A stretch of 64,000 bases of DNA from Bacteroidales bacterium (GTDB lineage Bacteria; Bacteroidota; Bacteroidia; Bacteroidales; M50B96): NCBI GenBank assembly GCA_021740905.1, contig JAIOYV010000009.1, forward strand, positions 1 through 64,000, in the 5' to 3' direction. Positions 51,861 to 61,913 of the stretch are shown here, one piece after another (positions within the stretch are counted from its first letter, which is position 1; every line of letters begins with the position of its first letter). The position numbers were made by a program, and so were the translations under genes. The notes under the pieces are model-generated. The model had not been told where the DNA came from and searched no databases. It was given only the letters and a program-made list of their open reading frames with translations.

Positions 51861-52161
51861 AAGTGTCTAATTTTAAATTAATACCAATTTATTTCACCTC
51901 AAAACTTGCTTTTTACAGACAATAATTGCGCCTAAAATTACTATTTGTATTCGATAACTCAATACTAGTAATATATATTTTTTTTGATTTCTCTTGGTGA
52001 AAAAGGGTGCTCAAAGTCCAATGTGTCTGAAATAGAACCAATTTATTATAGCTGTTATCTAAAAGAGCTATCTCTATTTTAGAATCTATATAAATAAATA
52101 GGCATATATCTAAATTTATAACTTAATGTATAATTTAGCCGAACAATAAATAATTTAACAA
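51861..52161. other. Divergent control region of the cytochrome genes
   Basis: About 300 AT-rich bases between the two divergent cytochrome genes. No perfect Bacteroidota promoter is seen; TATAATTTAG before the plus-strand gene is a weak -7-like sequence. Binding sites for a shared regulator may lie here but could not be identified. Confidence 0.4.
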
Positions 52162-54960
52162 ATGGGGCATAATAGATTATTATTCAAAAGCAGAAGGTTT
52201 TCGATCATCTTATTCTTTTTAATTTTCATGAGTAATCTTTCATTCGGACAATCGAACGAAGATTGTATGATGTGTCATGAAGACCCGGAACTCGTATCTG
52301 AAAAACCAGGCCCTACAAGATCTGTGTTTGTCAATATCAATACATTTATGAACTCAGTGCATAAAGAAGTTGATTGTGTATTGTGCCATTCAGACGCAGA
52401 TGTCGAAGATTTTCCTCATGCCGAAGATCTTACACCAGTAAATTGTGGTGATTGTCATGATGAGGCAAAGATGCAATACGACAGAGGGATACATGGACAA
52501 GCCTTGCAATTAAAAGCATTATATGCACCCACATGCAATGAATGTCATGGAACTCATGACATTTTACCAAGTTCATCCCCTAAGTCTCGCACCTATAAAA
52601 TGAACATCCCTGTTTTATGTGGAAAATGTCACCGCGAAGGAGCACCAGTTGCGCGTACTTATAAGATAGCGGAACATAATATTCTTGAAAACTATAGCCA
52701 GAGTATTCATGGCGAAGGTTTGTTTAAAAAAGGATTGATGGTATCAGCAACTTGCAATGATTGCCATGGAAATCACTTGATTTTACCGCATACCAGCCAA
52801 AATTCATCCATATCTGTTAGTAATATAGCAAGCACTTGTATGAAATGTCATGCTGAGATTGAAAAAGTTCATACAAAAATAATTAAAAAGGAATTGTGGG
52901 AAAAAGAGCCAGGTGCGATACCCGCTTGTACTGACTGCCATCCACCACATAAAGTCGATGTCCAAAACATAGTAATGACTATTTCCGATAGATCTTGTTT
53001 AAAATGTCATGAAAAGGATGATGTTCATAAAACAGTGAATGATTCAATCATATCTTTAAAAGTCGATAAAGACGAGCTCGTTGGTACCGTTCACAGAAAC
53101 ATACCCTGTGTAAAATGCCATTCGGATGTAACCCCACAAATAGAAAGGCCATGTGAAACGGCCTATCAGGTGGACTGCTCAAATTGCCATGCTGAAGTAT
53201 CAAATCTTTATAATGAAAGTGGACACGGAAAAGCTCACTTTCGGAAAGAAGAAAATGCACCTTACTGTACGGATTGTCACGGAAAGCACATAGTAAAATC
53301 GAGGTATGATGATACTTCTCCATCTTACAGGACAAATATCCCAAAGCTATGTGGCGAATGTCATAAAGAAAGTGGTAAAGCCGTTGAAATGACTAATCTA
53401 AAAGAAATAGATGCGTATGCCGATTATTCTCGAAGCATGCATGGCAAAGGCTTATCCGAAAAGGGACTCTTACCCAGTGCAATATGCACCGATTGTCATA
53501 CATCTCATTTTATTTTGAAAGAATCGGACGAGCGTTCTTCTGTTTACCGTAAGAATATTCCTGCAACTTGTGCCTCCTGCCACAAAGGAATTTACGATGA
53601 CTACATTCAAAGCGATCATTCAATATTGAATGATGACGATGGACAAAAGTATCCAACATGTGCAGATTGTCATACTGCTCATACAATTTCCGATATTGGA
53701 CAAGATAAATTTATGAATGAGGTTACTCATCAATGTGGTCGATGTCATGAAGATCTTGCAGAAAGCTATTCGGAAACTTACCATGGAAAAGCATACCAGC
53801 TTGGATATTCCAAAGCAGCCAAATGTTCCGACTGTCATGGAGCTCATAGCATTTATGCTTCAAGCAATATTAAATCATCAGTAGGATCAAAAAATATTGT
53901 ATCTACTTGTCAAAAATGCCACCCTGATGCCAATTCAAAATTTACGGGCTATCTTACCCATGCTACACATCACAATAAAACCAAATACCCGATACTATAT
54001 TATACGTTTTGGGCCATGACCACCTTATTAATGAGTGTATTTATCTTTTTCGGACTACATTTATTGTTATGGATACCTAAATCTGTTCAAAATATGGTAA
54101 AAAGGAGACCACACCATAAGTCATTAGAGGATAAATATTACGTTCGTCGTTTTACCAAAAGCCAGCGAATTACACATATTTTTGTTATTCTTAGTTTTGT
54201 TATGTTGGCTCTTACCGGGATGATGCTAAAGTTTTCAGGTATGAAATGGGCAAGCTGGCTGGCCGATCTCCTCGGTGGTGTGACGGTAGCAGGTAATATT
54301 CATCGCTTTGCAGCAGTAATTACTTTTGGATATTTTGTATTCCATCTTGGATCTCTCATTAGAACCAAAATTAAGCAACATATCCCATTGAAAGAGTTTA
54401 TCTTTGGGAAAAACACCTTAATGTTTAACAAACAAGATATTATTGATTTTTGGAATACAGTTAAATGGTTTTTTGGCAAAGGTCCACGACCTCAATATGG
54501 CCGCTGGACATATTGGGAAAAATTTGACTACATGGCTGTATTTTGGGGTGTAGCTGTAATCGGATTTTCCGGATTAATACTTTGGTTCCCTGAGTTATTT
54601 ACTAAAATTTTTCCAGGTTGGTTTATTAATGTTGCTATGATCATTCATAGCGATGAGGCCTTATTAGCTGTTGGTTTTATTTTTACCGTTCACTTTTTTA
54701 ATACACACCTCCGTCCCGATGCATTCCCTATGGATACGGTAATATTTACAGGTCTTGTTCCCTATGCGGAATTTAAACATGATAGGCCTCGCGAATATGA
54801 GGAATTGAAAAAGTCCGGCAAACTAAAAAAAGTTATTCTCAAATTAGACTCTCAGTTTAAATATAGAAGACTTGTAAAGATTTTTGGATTTACAATGCTT
54901 TCACTTGGTTTAATAATAATTTTACTCATTATTTACTCCATGCTATTTGGATATATGTAA
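52162..54960 (+). CDS. 19-heme cytochrome c fused to a membrane cytochrome b domain
   Basis: A 932-residue protein. After a signal peptide (about 1-29) come 19 CxxCH heme sites between residues about 35 and 593, many in recurring pairs such as CNDCHG and CGKCHR, with NIP-x-(L/T)CG/CAxCH spacing repeated. From about residue 612 the protein is membrane-bound, with five or six helices and histidines placed as b-heme ligands ([36 protein letters not shown]), resembling the cytochrome b561/HydC-FdnI type. The design, a periplasmic multiheme part plus a quinone-linked b part, matches CbcL of Geobacter, which oxidises menaquinol during metal reduction and has about nine c hemes. Likely job: passing electrons from menaquinol to periplasmic or outer carriers. 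Confidence 0.88.
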   Translation: MGHNRLLFKSRRFSIILFFLIFMSNLSFGQSNEDCMMCHEDPELVSEKPGPTRSVFVNINTFMNSVHKEVDCVLCHSDADVEDFPHAEDLTPVNCGDCHDEAKMQYDRGIHGQALQLKALYAPTCNECHGTHDILPSSSPKSRTYKMNIPVLCGKCHREGAPVARTYKIAEHNILENYSQSIHGEGLFKKGLMVSATCNDCHGNHLILPHTSQNSSISVSNIASTCMKCHAEIEKVHTKIIKKELWEKEPGAIPACTDCHPPHKVDVQNIVMTISDRSCLKCHEKDDVHKTVNDSIISLKVDKDELVGTVHRNIPCVKCHSDVTPQIERPCETAYQVDCSNCHAEVSNLYNESGHGKAHFRKEENAPYCTDCHGKHIVKSRYDDTSPSYRTNIPKLCGECHKESGKAVEMTNLKEIDAYADYSRSMHGKGLSEKGLLPSAICTDCHTSHFILKESDERSSVYRKNIPATCASCHKGIYDDYIQSDHSILNDDDGQKYPTCADCHTAHTISDIGQDKFMNEVTHQCGRCHEDLAESYSETYHGKAYQLGYSKAAKCSDCHGAHSIYASSNIKSSVGSKNIVSTCQKCHPDANSKFTGYLTHATHHNKTKYPILYYTFWAMTTLLMSVFIFFGLHLLLWIPKSVQNMVKRRPHHKSLEDKYYVRRFTKSQRITHIFVILSFVMLALTGMMLKFSGMKWASWLADLLGGVTVAGNIHRFAAVITFGYFVFHLGSLIRTKIKQHIPLKEFIFGKNTLMFNKQDIIDFWNTVKWFFGKGPRPQYGRWTYWEKFDYMAVFWGVAVIGFSGLILWFPELFTKIFPGWFINVAMIIHSDEALLAVGFIFTVHFFNTHLRPDAFPMDTVIFTGLVPYAEFKHDRPREYEELKKSGKLKKVILKLDSQFKYRRLVKIFGFTMLSLGLIIILLIIYSMLFGYM

Positions 54961-55271
54961 TCCTTGCCTAACTACTTATTGATCGGGCATTGATTTTTAT
55001 TCACTGCATAATAAGTTGTAATTTCTTTCAAGATCATCAAGGATTTCGTAGAGTGTTGTTGAAACATAAGAATGAGCCGTTGTGATTCTCTTAGTTTATC
55101 TCATATATAAAACTTGCTATATATTAAATTCCTTGTTGTAGAAATCTTGTGGTATTTGCTATTTGGACTATCTCTTTTTTTCAATTCTTTTTACGACCTT
55201 TGCAGGCCACTTTTCGAAGTGGTAGTTTGGTATTATTTATCTGATTAACAACAATTTTAAATGAGAGGAAA
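54961..55271. other. Intergenic, no gene seen
   Basis: About 310 AT-rich bases between the cytochrome and pseudouridine synthase genes. No ORF, terminator hairpin or repeat is recognised. An ATG at 55261 starts an out-of-frame peptide of ten codons before the real start at 55272. Confidence 0.5.
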
Positions 55272-56813
55272 ATGGAGGGGAGAAAAAGAATAGGTAAAAG
55301 CAGGCCACAGGCAAAGGGGAAAACATTCCATTCTGATAAGGATAGAAAGAAAGGAGGAAGACCTGGTGACAGGAATTTCAAATCGACAGAAAAAGATCAA
55401 AAATATAATAAGAACCGACCTCACGACAAGGATAATCAAGAGGCTGGCGAAACCCGCAAATATGGAAACACCGATCGTCGACCGGGGAAACCAGGCTATG
55501 GTGAAGGAAGTCGTCGCCCTAAAGATTCGGAATATAAACCTGAGTCGAAGCGTTTCAGGAAAGATGATACAAAGGAAGAAGGTTTCAAAAAAACGTATGG
55601 GAATGGCGATCAACCCTTTCGTAAAAGAAGCCAGAATAATGATGGAGAATATAAAAAAGAAAGTGGTTTTGTTAGGAAACCACGCTTTTCCAGATCGGGC
55701 GATGAGTCTGAATCCAGGCCTCAAAGAGAAGGTGGAGACCGTTCTTTTCGCATGAGGATCAACAAGGAGGAAATGGGCTATCGAAGAGGGGGAGATAGTG
55801 AAAGAAAGCCACGCTTTTCAAAATCGGATAATGAACATGAATCCAAGTTTCAAAGGGGGGGAGAAGAATATCCTCCCAAAAAAAGTATTAGGAAAGAAAA
55901 ACCATCCTATAAAAAAGAAGGTAGTTTTGATAAAACACGGTATCCTGAAAGTGGAGAGTCAACTAGATCGAGGCCATTCAAAGGAAAATCGGAGTATCCT
56001 GCCAGAAAGGAATCCACTTCAGATTACACAAAGCCAAAACCATCGTCAGGCAAGCCCAGGGGAAAATCGGACAAACCAAGTGGAACAGTAAGCGACGGTG
56101 AAATCAGATTGAATAAGTATATTGCCAATGCGGGTATTTGCTCTCGCCGGGAGGCAGACGAATACATTGCCTCGGGTGCGGTCACTGTGAATGGTAAAGT
56201 GGTTTCCGAACTGGGTTCCAAAGTTAAACCGACGGATGTCGTCAACCTCGATGGACTGGTTATAAAGGCAGAAAAGAAAGTTTACATTTTACTGAACAAA
56301 CCCAAAGATTTTGTTACAACGGTGGATGATCCACACGCCACAAAAACGGTGATGGACCTGATTAAACATGCTTGTCCCGAACGGGTTTACCCAGTTGGCC
56401 GTCTCGACCGGAATTCAACAGGTGTGTTGCTATTTACCAACGATGGCGAGCTGACCAAACGATTGACCCATCCGAAATACATGAAACGGAAAATTTATCA
56501 TATCCACATTGATAAAAACCTAAGCAAGGCGGATATGCAAAAACTGGTTGATGGAGTTGAACTCGAAGATGGTCTGGCCCAGGCCGATGTGGTTAGTTTC
56601 CCCGACGAAACCGACAAAAAGCAGGTAGGCATAGAAATCCACTCGGGAAGGAACCGGATTATCAGGCGCATGTTCGAAACGATAGGTTACACAGTGTTGA
56701 AACTCGACAGGGTGTATTTTGCCGGATTGACAAAAAAGAATGTGCCACGGGGAAAATGGCGTTTCCTCACCGAGAAAGAGGTCAATTTGTTGATGATGAA
56801 TGCTTTTTCGTAA
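55272..56813 (+). CDS. Pseudouridine synthase (RluB/E/F type) with long basic N-terminal extension
   Basis: A 513-residue protein. Residues 1-275 form an extremely charged, probably disordered extension with imperfect repeats (RKPRFSRSGDESES, RKPRFSKSDNEHES). It is followed by an S4 RNA-binding domain (about 277-335; IRLNKYIANAGICSRREADE) and the RluB-type catalytic domain with D379 in GRLDRNSTG. It makes pseudouridine in 23S rRNA. Such extensions are usual in Bacteroidota and probably help bind rRNA. Motifs and the catalytic half have the normal length for the family. Confidence 0.92.
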   Translation: MEGRKRIGKSRPQAKGKTFHSDKDRKKGGRPGDRNFKSTEKDQKYNKNRPHDKDNQEAGETRKYGNTDRRPGKPGYGEGSRRPKDSEYKPESKRFRKDDTKEEGFKKTYGNGDQPFRKRSQNNDGEYKKESGFVRKPRFSRSGDESESRPQREGGDRSFRMRINKEEMGYRRGGDSERKPRFSKSDNEHESKFQRGGEEYPPKKSIRKEKPSYKKEGSFDKTRYPESGESTRSRPFKGKSEYPARKESTSDYTKPKPSSGKPRGKSDKPSGTVSDGEIRLNKYIANAGICSRREADEYIASGAVTVNGKVVSELGSKVKPTDVVNLDGLVIKAEKKVYILLNKPKDFVTTVDDPHATKTVMDLIKHACPERVYPVGRLDRNSTGVLLFTNDGELTKRLTHPKYMKRKIYHIHIDKNLSKADMQKLVDGVELEDGLAQADVVSFPDETDKKQVGIEIHSGRNRIIRRMFETIGYTVLKLDRVYFAGLTKKNVPRGKWRFLTEKEVNLLMMNAFS

Positions 56814-56888
56814 TTGGTTTCGAGTTTCGATTTTGGGTTTCATGGCCATAAGTGGTCTAATTTCCAATAAACTTAGCTACGAAGACAA

Positions 56889-56926
56889 GCCCTTCCTTGT
56901 TTTTGGAAGGATTGGGATGGATAAAA
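56889..56926. repeat. Diverged copy of the CCCCTCCTT hairpin repeat
   Basis: CCTTCC and GGAAGG around a T-rich loop, followed by ATTGGGATGGATAAAA, correspond to the element at 5846. The rest of 56814-57110 is low-complexity sequence with repeated TTCTCAAC/TTGAAC words and no gene. Confidence 0.55.
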
Positions 56927-57110
56927 GGATGTATGTGGGTTTCGGGTTTTGAGAAGTGCTCAATGGTTGAGAACTTTCCAACTTTAAACTTCTCAACTTT
57001 GAACTCTTCAACATTGAACTTTTCAACTCGCTCCCTGTTGTTTTATGGAAAATTGTATCTTTGAACTGATTTTATTAACAGACAAATTAATATCAAAAAA
57101 GGAAAGAATT

Positions 57111-57797
57111 ATGCGAAGGATCTTATTTATCGTTGCCGCTTTAATAGCATTTAGCCCTGTTTTTGCACAAGAAGTAAAAACAGCCGATGATTATATTAGA
57201 GAAGGAAAAACGGCCTACGAATCAAAGGACTATAAAACTGCTTATGAGGCGTTTTATCAGGCAATTGTAGAAAACAAAAAAGCCAACGTAGTGGATACTG
57301 CCTTGTATTACAATACGGGATACTGTGCCTATAAAAGTAAAAATTATGCCGAGGCCGGAAAATTATTCAACCGGGCTATTCAGTTAGATTATAAAAAAGA
57401 CAAAGCCTATTTATTTGCCGCGAATTCCTTTAAGAAGGCTGGAAACGAAGAAGAACTCGAAAGGGTATTGATTGCGGGATTAGCCGATTATCCTGATAAT
57501 GATAAGCTCCAAAAAATGCAGTCGATCGAAGTGTATAAAAAAGGGCTTCAATATTATAATGAGGCATCTCAGCATAGTCAGGCAGCTGCAACTATGGTTG
57601 AGTCGGATCCTGAAAGGTATAAAGTAGAAAAAGCGGAATCAGAAAAATATTACAAAGAGGCGATGCCCTATTTGGAGCAGGCATTCCAATTAGATCCCTC
57701 GCTAGAAAATTTGATAGAAGCCTTAACAGGTGTTTACGAAGGACTTGGCATGGAAGAAAAAGCCAACAAAATGCGTAGCATGGAGGTGGAGGAATAG
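57111..57797 (+). CDS. Secreted TPR-repeat protein
   Basis: A 228-residue protein. The ATG at 57111 gives a signal peptide (MRRILFIVAALIAFSPVFAQ). The open frame further upstream lacks signal features. At least three TPR-like helix pairs follow (AYESKDYKTAYEAFYQAI, AYKSKNYAEAGKLFNRAI, YKEAMPYLEQAFQLDPSL). TPR proteins mediate protein contacts; this one would act in the periplasm. No enzyme motif is seen. It is transcribed alone and converges on the ABC ATPase gene across a repeat array. Confidence 0.83.
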   Translation: MRRILFIVAALIAFSPVFAQEVKTADDYIREGKTAYESKDYKTAYEAFYQAIVENKKANVVDTALYYNTGYCAYKSKNYAEAGKLFNRAIQLDYKKDKAYLFAANSFKKAGNEEELERVLIAGLADYPDNDKLQKMQSIEVYKKGLQYYNEASQHSQAAATMVESDPERYKVEKAESEKYYKEAMPYLEQAFQLDPSLENLIEALTGVYEGLGMEEKANKMRSMEVEE

Positions 57798-57831
57798 TCA
57801 TTCGCTTCGCATCACTCGATGATCATTCGAT

Positions 57832-58091
57832 AGTCATTCAGTAGTCATTCAGTAGTCATTCAGTAGTCATTCAATGACGCGCAGCAAATGACAATCAATG
57901 ACACGTAGTGAATGACAACCTAATGACGCGCAGCGAATGACAACCTAATGACGCGCAGCGAATGACAACCTAATGACGCGAAGCGAATGACAATCGAATG
58001 ACGCGAAGCAAATGACAACCGAATGACGCGAAGCAAATGACAACCGAATGACGCGAAGCAAATGACAATTGAATGACGCGAAGCAAATGAC
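57832..58091. repeat. Tandem repeat array (11-bp and 25-bp units)
   Basis: Four 11-base units AGTCATTCAGT (57832-57872) are followed by about nine 25-base units AATGACGCGNAGC(G/A)AATGACAACC starting at 57873, 57897, 57922, 57947, 57972, 57997, 58022, 58047 and 58072. AGTCATT on the left is the inverse of AATGACT-like words on the right, so the array can fold back. It fills the whole space between two convergent genes. Confidence 0.85.
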
Positions 58092-58117
58092 GTGCGTAGC
58101 ACTAATGACGGCGAAGC

Positions 58118-58780
58118 CTAATCGGCAATAAGCCCGTCGCGTAATCGAATAGTGCGGCCTGTCATAGCTGCAATGTCGTGTTCATGGGTGACTATCAAAA
58201 TGGTGATTCCCTCTTGATTGATTTCTTTAAAGAGTTGAAGCACATCGTACGAAGTTTCAGTGTCGAGCGCGCCTGTTGGTTCGTCGGCGAGTATAACCTT
58301 GGGTTTGGTAATCATCGATCGGGCTATGGCAATCCGCTGCTTTTGCCCCCCCGACAATTCTCCAGGGAAATGTTCGGCCCATTCCGTGAGCTGCATCCTT
58401 TCCAATAATTCCATGGCTTTGAGGTTCCTCTTTTTCCTGCTCATTTTTTGGTAATACAGGGGCAGGGCTACATTCTCCATCGCATTTTTAAAATTGATCA
58501 AGTTGAATGATTGGAACACAAAACCCAACATCTGGTTCCGGTAGAATGCCGAATCCTTTTCGCTCAGGTTGTGCATGAGTTTGCCATCGAGGAAATACTT
58601 ACCGGTATCGTAGCCATCGAGGATACCGATAATATTCAACAGGGTTGATTTCCCCGAGCCCGACGAACCCATAATGGATACGAATTCCCCCTTTTCAATA
58701 GTAAGGTCGATGCCTTTCAGCACATGGAGCTTATTGCTTCCGGTTACATAGCTTTTGTTGATTTCTTCTAGTTTTATCAT
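58118..58780 (-). CDS. ABC transporter ATP-binding protein (MacB/LolD-like)
   Basis: A 220-residue ATPase. Walker A GSSGSGKS (38-45), signature LSGGQKQRIAIARSM and Walker B VILADEPTGALD are all intact, and the H-loop histidine is in VTHEHD. It belongs to the LolD/MacB/FtsE branch, which pairs with permeases of the MacB_PCD-FtsX type. The permeases next to it are missing. Two such permeases without an ATPase lie at 21831 and 23288, so a functional link is possible but not shown. The ATG at 58780 is preferred over an upstream one, since it gives the usual MIKLEEINKSY start. Confidence 0.9.
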   Translation of the reverse strand: MIKLEEINKSYVTGSNKLHVLKGIDLTIEKGEFVSIMGSSGSGKSTLLNIIGILDGYDTGKYFLDGKLMHNLSEKDSAFYRNQMLGFVFQSFNLINFKNAMENVALPLYYQKMSRKKRNLKAMELLERMQLTEWAEHFPGELSGGQKQRIAIARSMITKPKVILADEPTGALDTETSYDVLQLFKEINQEGITILIVTHEHDIAAMTGRTIRLRDGLIAD

Positions 58781-59086
58781 GGCCCGAGGTTTATTGAATT
58801 GATGATCTTTTAAAAAATGTAAACTATACGGCAAAGATGGAATTTTATTTCTTTTTAGGCTTTTTTCATTATAAGGTTTTTTCGGAGTATGTATAATTTG
58901 GGAATTGAAAAATACCGCTATGTTGCTCTACGTAAGGGGTTCTTCATTTACCATTGGGATTTGTTGAAGATCTGAGTTTGCGAATGATTTTGCAAATAGT
59001 ACAAATAGGATGAGGTCTGATTTATCCACCGAGGCTTTATAGTAGGCTGGCTCCAACACTCCATCTCCCCCTCACTCCATCTTTTG
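58781..59086. other. Intergenic, no gene seen
   Basis: About 300 bases upstream of the ABC ATPase (minus strand). No ORF or repeat stands out and no promoter fits clearly. Confidence 0.5.
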
Positions 59087-59875
59087 TCATTCGCCTGATG
59101 CAATCCTATCACTATTGTTCACCACCTCATTCGACTCTTCCTGGATATTATCTTTATAAATAAAAATCAAATTATGATAAAAGTGCATCGAGGCGATCTT
59201 TTTGTCGAAATAGGTTTGAACGTAACCTGGCTTGATAAACTCCTTGTTGTTCATCGAATCGGTCAGGCTTTTAAAAAAGTTCATCATGGTGTTTGGGTTG
59301 TCCAAATCGTCGCTGTCGCCACCAAAATCCTTCCAATACGAAGTTTGTGTGTCTTCGATCACATAAATCCCTCCGTCCTTAAGTTTAGGGAACAATAACT
59401 TGAATGTTTCGATAACATGCGCGTTGATATGGCTTCCATCATCAATAATAATGTCGAGTTCGCCAATCTCATTGCAAACTTTGGCGAGGAATTCTTTATC
59501 GACCTGGCTACCTTGAAAAATTTTGATCCGTTTCTCCTGAAGAGCTGACTTATCACAGATATCAATTGAGAAAATTTTTCCAAAGGGAAAATACTTTTTC
59601 CACATCCGTAATGAATGTGCCCCATCAAAGGGATCGTCCCAGCCCCCGGCGCCGATTTCAAGTAAATTGATGCTGCGCAATTTGAATTTTCTAAAATGAG
59701 ATCGATAATGAAGGGTATAGAAATGCTTGCCCACCTTATCGGTTTTATAAATTTTACCAAGCTTACTTAAGTTTAACCCAAGCCCGATTGCGCGTAAATC
59801 ATCAACAAAATTCTGTAATTTATTTTTCGACTGATTGGATAATTTCTTTACTATGACTTCTTTCGCTTTAATCAT
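59087..59875 (-). CDS. Class I SAM-dependent methyltransferase
   Basis: A 262-residue protein. A basic N-terminal helix region (about 1-55) precedes a Rossmann fold with INLLEIGAGGWDD (SAM-binding glycine motif), IFSIDICDKS (acidic end of the second strand) and LDIIIDDGSHINAHVIETF. The IDDGSH and YVIEDTQTSYW motifs resemble sugar O-methyltransferases of the MycE/TylF kind. The substrate, probably a sugar or polysaccharide unit, is not clear. No glycosyltransferase cluster is near. Confidence 0.82.
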   Translation of the reverse strand: MIKAKEVIVKKLSNQSKNKLQNFVDDLRAIGLGLNLSKLGKIYKTDKVGKHFYTLHYRSHFRKFKLRSINLLEIGAGGWDDPFDGAHSLRMWKKYFPFGKIFSIDICDKSALQEKRIKIFQGSQVDKEFLAKVCNEIGELDIIIDDGSHINAHVIETFKLLFPKLKDGGIYVIEDTQTSYWKDFGGDSDDLDNPNTMMNFFKSLTDSMNNKEFIKPGYVQTYFDKKIASMHFYHNLIFIYKDNIQEESNEVVNNSDRIASGE

Positions 59876-60235
59876 TTTATTATAAATTACACTCGATCAA
59901 CAAATCAACGCCGGGCTCATATTATTCGGTTAACCTTTCTATTCCTCAACTCATTGATGGTGTGTAAAGATAGGGGATTTTTACAAGCCGCTTTGTTTCT
60001 CGTCAAAAAAGTTGACCAATGTATTAGTTTTCCAGATGAAATAAAAAAATATTTCCATCTAAATGTTGTTAGTCAGAATTTGGAAAGAAAATAATTCCAA
60101 CAGACTAATTCTCGGAGAGCAACTATTTCCGATCTTTTGCCATCAATAAAAATCGTAAACTGAACGATAAATTGTATAAGGGTATTTTGACTTTCAAATT
60201 AATTCTTGCTTTCTAATCAATTAAAAAGTAAAACT
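59876..60235. other. Divergent intergenic region, no gene seen
   Basis: About 360 AT-rich bases between the methyltransferase and the following secreted protein, holding a small palindrome GTCAAAAAAGTTGAC near 60001. No further gene, RNA or promoter is recognised with confidence. Confidence 0.45.
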
Positions 60236-61015
60236 ATGTATAAAACAATTATTTGTATCTTATTACTGGGGCTTTTACTATCGAAAGCCCGCTCTCTGCA
60301 TGGACAAGAAGATAGGGTCAGGTTTATCGGTGTGGAATCGGGGATCGATTTTCAAATTTGCGAGTCAACCGAATATGATTTTATACGGGGCGATGTAGAT
60401 GTTTCTATGTATGGATTAAATGATGGGGCAAATAACCTAACTCTGTCTTTACAGAATTGGTACATAGGCACTAAAGCCGAAATCAGGACAAAAAACAACC
60501 GGTTTGGTTTGTCGACCGGAGTGCGGTTTTCTCAAATCACAAGCTCCATGAGCAAATCGACGGGCTGGTCGGGGACTGCTGATTTCTTTTATATCCTGAA
60601 CAAACAGGAAGGGACAAGTACCGAGTATCTTAGGGTAAAGGAGATCAATCAGGTTTCAAATTATTTGGGCATACCTGTCGAGATTAAATTCTATCCTACT
60701 AAACCCTACTTTGTTCGTTTTTTTATAAAAGGGGCAGCCCTAATCAGTGGCCGTTTGAACACCTCGAACAATGTGGTTTTTTATTCTGATGAAATGAATC
60801 CCTATCAAAACGATGTGATCAATAAGTTTGACGAGCCAAAGTTTTTTTTAGGTATGGTGCATGGTTCGGTTGGGATTAAATTTGGGCATGAAGATAATAT
60901 AAACCTAAGCCTCGAAGCGGCGACGCCTTCAATAATATTCACCGAGAACTCATCCAGCCTTCTGAAACCTATGTTTGGAGGAGGGCTTCAATTAAATATT
61001 CTGATACCTTTTTAA
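60236..61015 (+). CDS. Secreted protein, possible outer-membrane beta-barrel
   Basis: A 259-residue protein. The ATG at 60236 gives a signal peptide (MYKTIICILLLGLLLSKARS ...) ending near LHGQ. The mature part alternates short hydrophobic and polar strands (FGLSTGVRFSQI, YFVRFFIKGAALIS, LQLNILIPF) and ends in a phenylalanine, as in outer membrane beta-barrels of the porin-like family. The family is not certain. It is followed 10 bases later by a lipoprotein gene, so the two probably work together in the outer membrane. Confidence 0.68.
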   Translation: MYKTIICILLLGLLLSKARSLHGQEDRVRFIGVESGIDFQICESTEYDFIRGDVDVSMYGLNDGANNLTLSLQNWYIGTKAEIRTKNNRFGLSTGVRFSQITSSMSKSTGWSGTADFFYILNKQEGTSTEYLRVKEINQVSNYLGIPVEIKFYPTKPYFVRFFIKGAALISGRLNTSNNVVFYSDEMNPYQNDVINKFDEPKFFLGMVHGSVGIKFGHEDNINLSLEAATPSIIFTENSSSLLKPMFGGGLQLNILIPF

Positions 61016-61025
61016 ATATTGAATT

Positions 61026-61631
61026 ATGAAAAATATATTTCTAATTTCGCTTGCATCCGTGTTGCTGCTTTCGGCTTGTAGCAATGAAATGGAATTACAA
61101 AAATCGGTTTTTGTTTCGGATATGCAATTTCCGGGCTTGCCCGAATATTCCGAGTGGGGCTATAATACTTTTGGTGGATACTACGACAGGGAAATATTTG
61201 TGTCAAACGACTATGAGGTGCCCATGAAAGTAATCGTGAAGGATGGTGCCACTACCTTTTCCTTTAATGGCCAAATGGGCGATTATAGCTATTACTATTC
61301 AAGCGATGAAATGTCCATGGAAATTACCCTGCCCAATTTTTCGCCCGATGCTTTTTCCGACTTAATCACCTTGGACGAAACTGTAATTGATTTAAAGCAA
61401 TCGGGTTGCCATGTCGATTTTAAAATAAATGGATACGAACGCCAGGCCACCATCATCAATGGCAATCTCGAATTTAAAAGAGCTCAAAATCTATCAGTTG
61501 ACAAACAACAGGTTGAAGTAATACTTTCGGGATATTTCCAATTTCAGGTACTGGTAAATGACGATCCAATATCGATAAACAATGGTCGGTTTGATGTTGG
61601 GGTAGGGCCAACCAATTTTTTCGCCTACTAG
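61026..61631 (+). CDS. Hypothetical lipoprotein, 201 aa
   Basis: A lipoprotein with signal peptide MKNIFLISLASVLLL and lipobox LLSAC. The mature part is beta-rich, with alternating hydrophobic residues (YYDREIFVSNDYEVPMKVIV) and no recognisable domain. It follows the putative beta-barrel gene by 10 bases and is probably co-transcribed with it. Function unknown. Confidence 0.75.
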   Translation: MKNIFLISLASVLLLSACSNEMELQKSVFVSDMQFPGLPEYSEWGYNTFGGYYDREIFVSNDYEVPMKVIVKDGATTFSFNGQMGDYSYYYSSDEMSMEITLPNFSPDAFSDLITLDETVIDLKQSGCHVDFKINGYERQATIINGNLEFKRAQNLSVDKQQVEVILSGYFQFQVLVNDDPISINNGRFDVGVGPTNFFAY

Positions 61632-61697
61632 TACTAAGACTTAGCTTCCACTTGAATTTTAGATGAAATGACATTCCATTTTCATCAACAGAAGCAA

Positions 61698-61892
61698 CTA
61701 ATATTGAATTTGGCTTGCTTCCAAATATTTTTTCAAGATCTCACGGATACTCCTTCTGCATCGGCCACACCCTGTCCCGGCCTGGGTTTGTTTTGAAATT
61801 TCGGGTAAGCTCTTTGCTTCGCCGGATTCTATCTTCCCGACAATTTCTTTTTCGCTTACCTCGTTGCACAGGCAGATTAGTTTATTGGCCAA
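61698..61892 (-). CDS. BFD-like [2Fe-2S] protein
   Basis: A 64-residue protein with the four cysteines of the bacterioferritin-associated ferredoxin fold: C7 and C9 in ICLCNEV, and C42 and C45 in GCGRC. It should bind one [2Fe-2S] cluster. Relatives release iron from bacterioferritin or serve as small electron carriers; no bacterioferritin gene is in this window. It ends 65 bases from the convergent lipoprotein gene and lies 22 bases after the beta-lactamase start-side neighbour on the same strand. Confidence 0.88.
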   Translation of the reverse strand: MANKLICLCNEVSEKEIVGKIESGEAKSLPEISKQTQAGTGCGRCRRSIREILKKYLEASQIQY

Positions 61893-61913
61893 CTTAGTAT
61901 CTTTTTTTGGTGA

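Noticed and set aside
57832-58091. CRISPR array
   Set aside because: The 25-base units are contiguous, with no unique spacers between them, and no cas gene is in the window.
57920-58102. 60-codon minus-strand ORF
   Set aside because: It is the translation of the 25-base tandem repeat and has a purely periodic composition.
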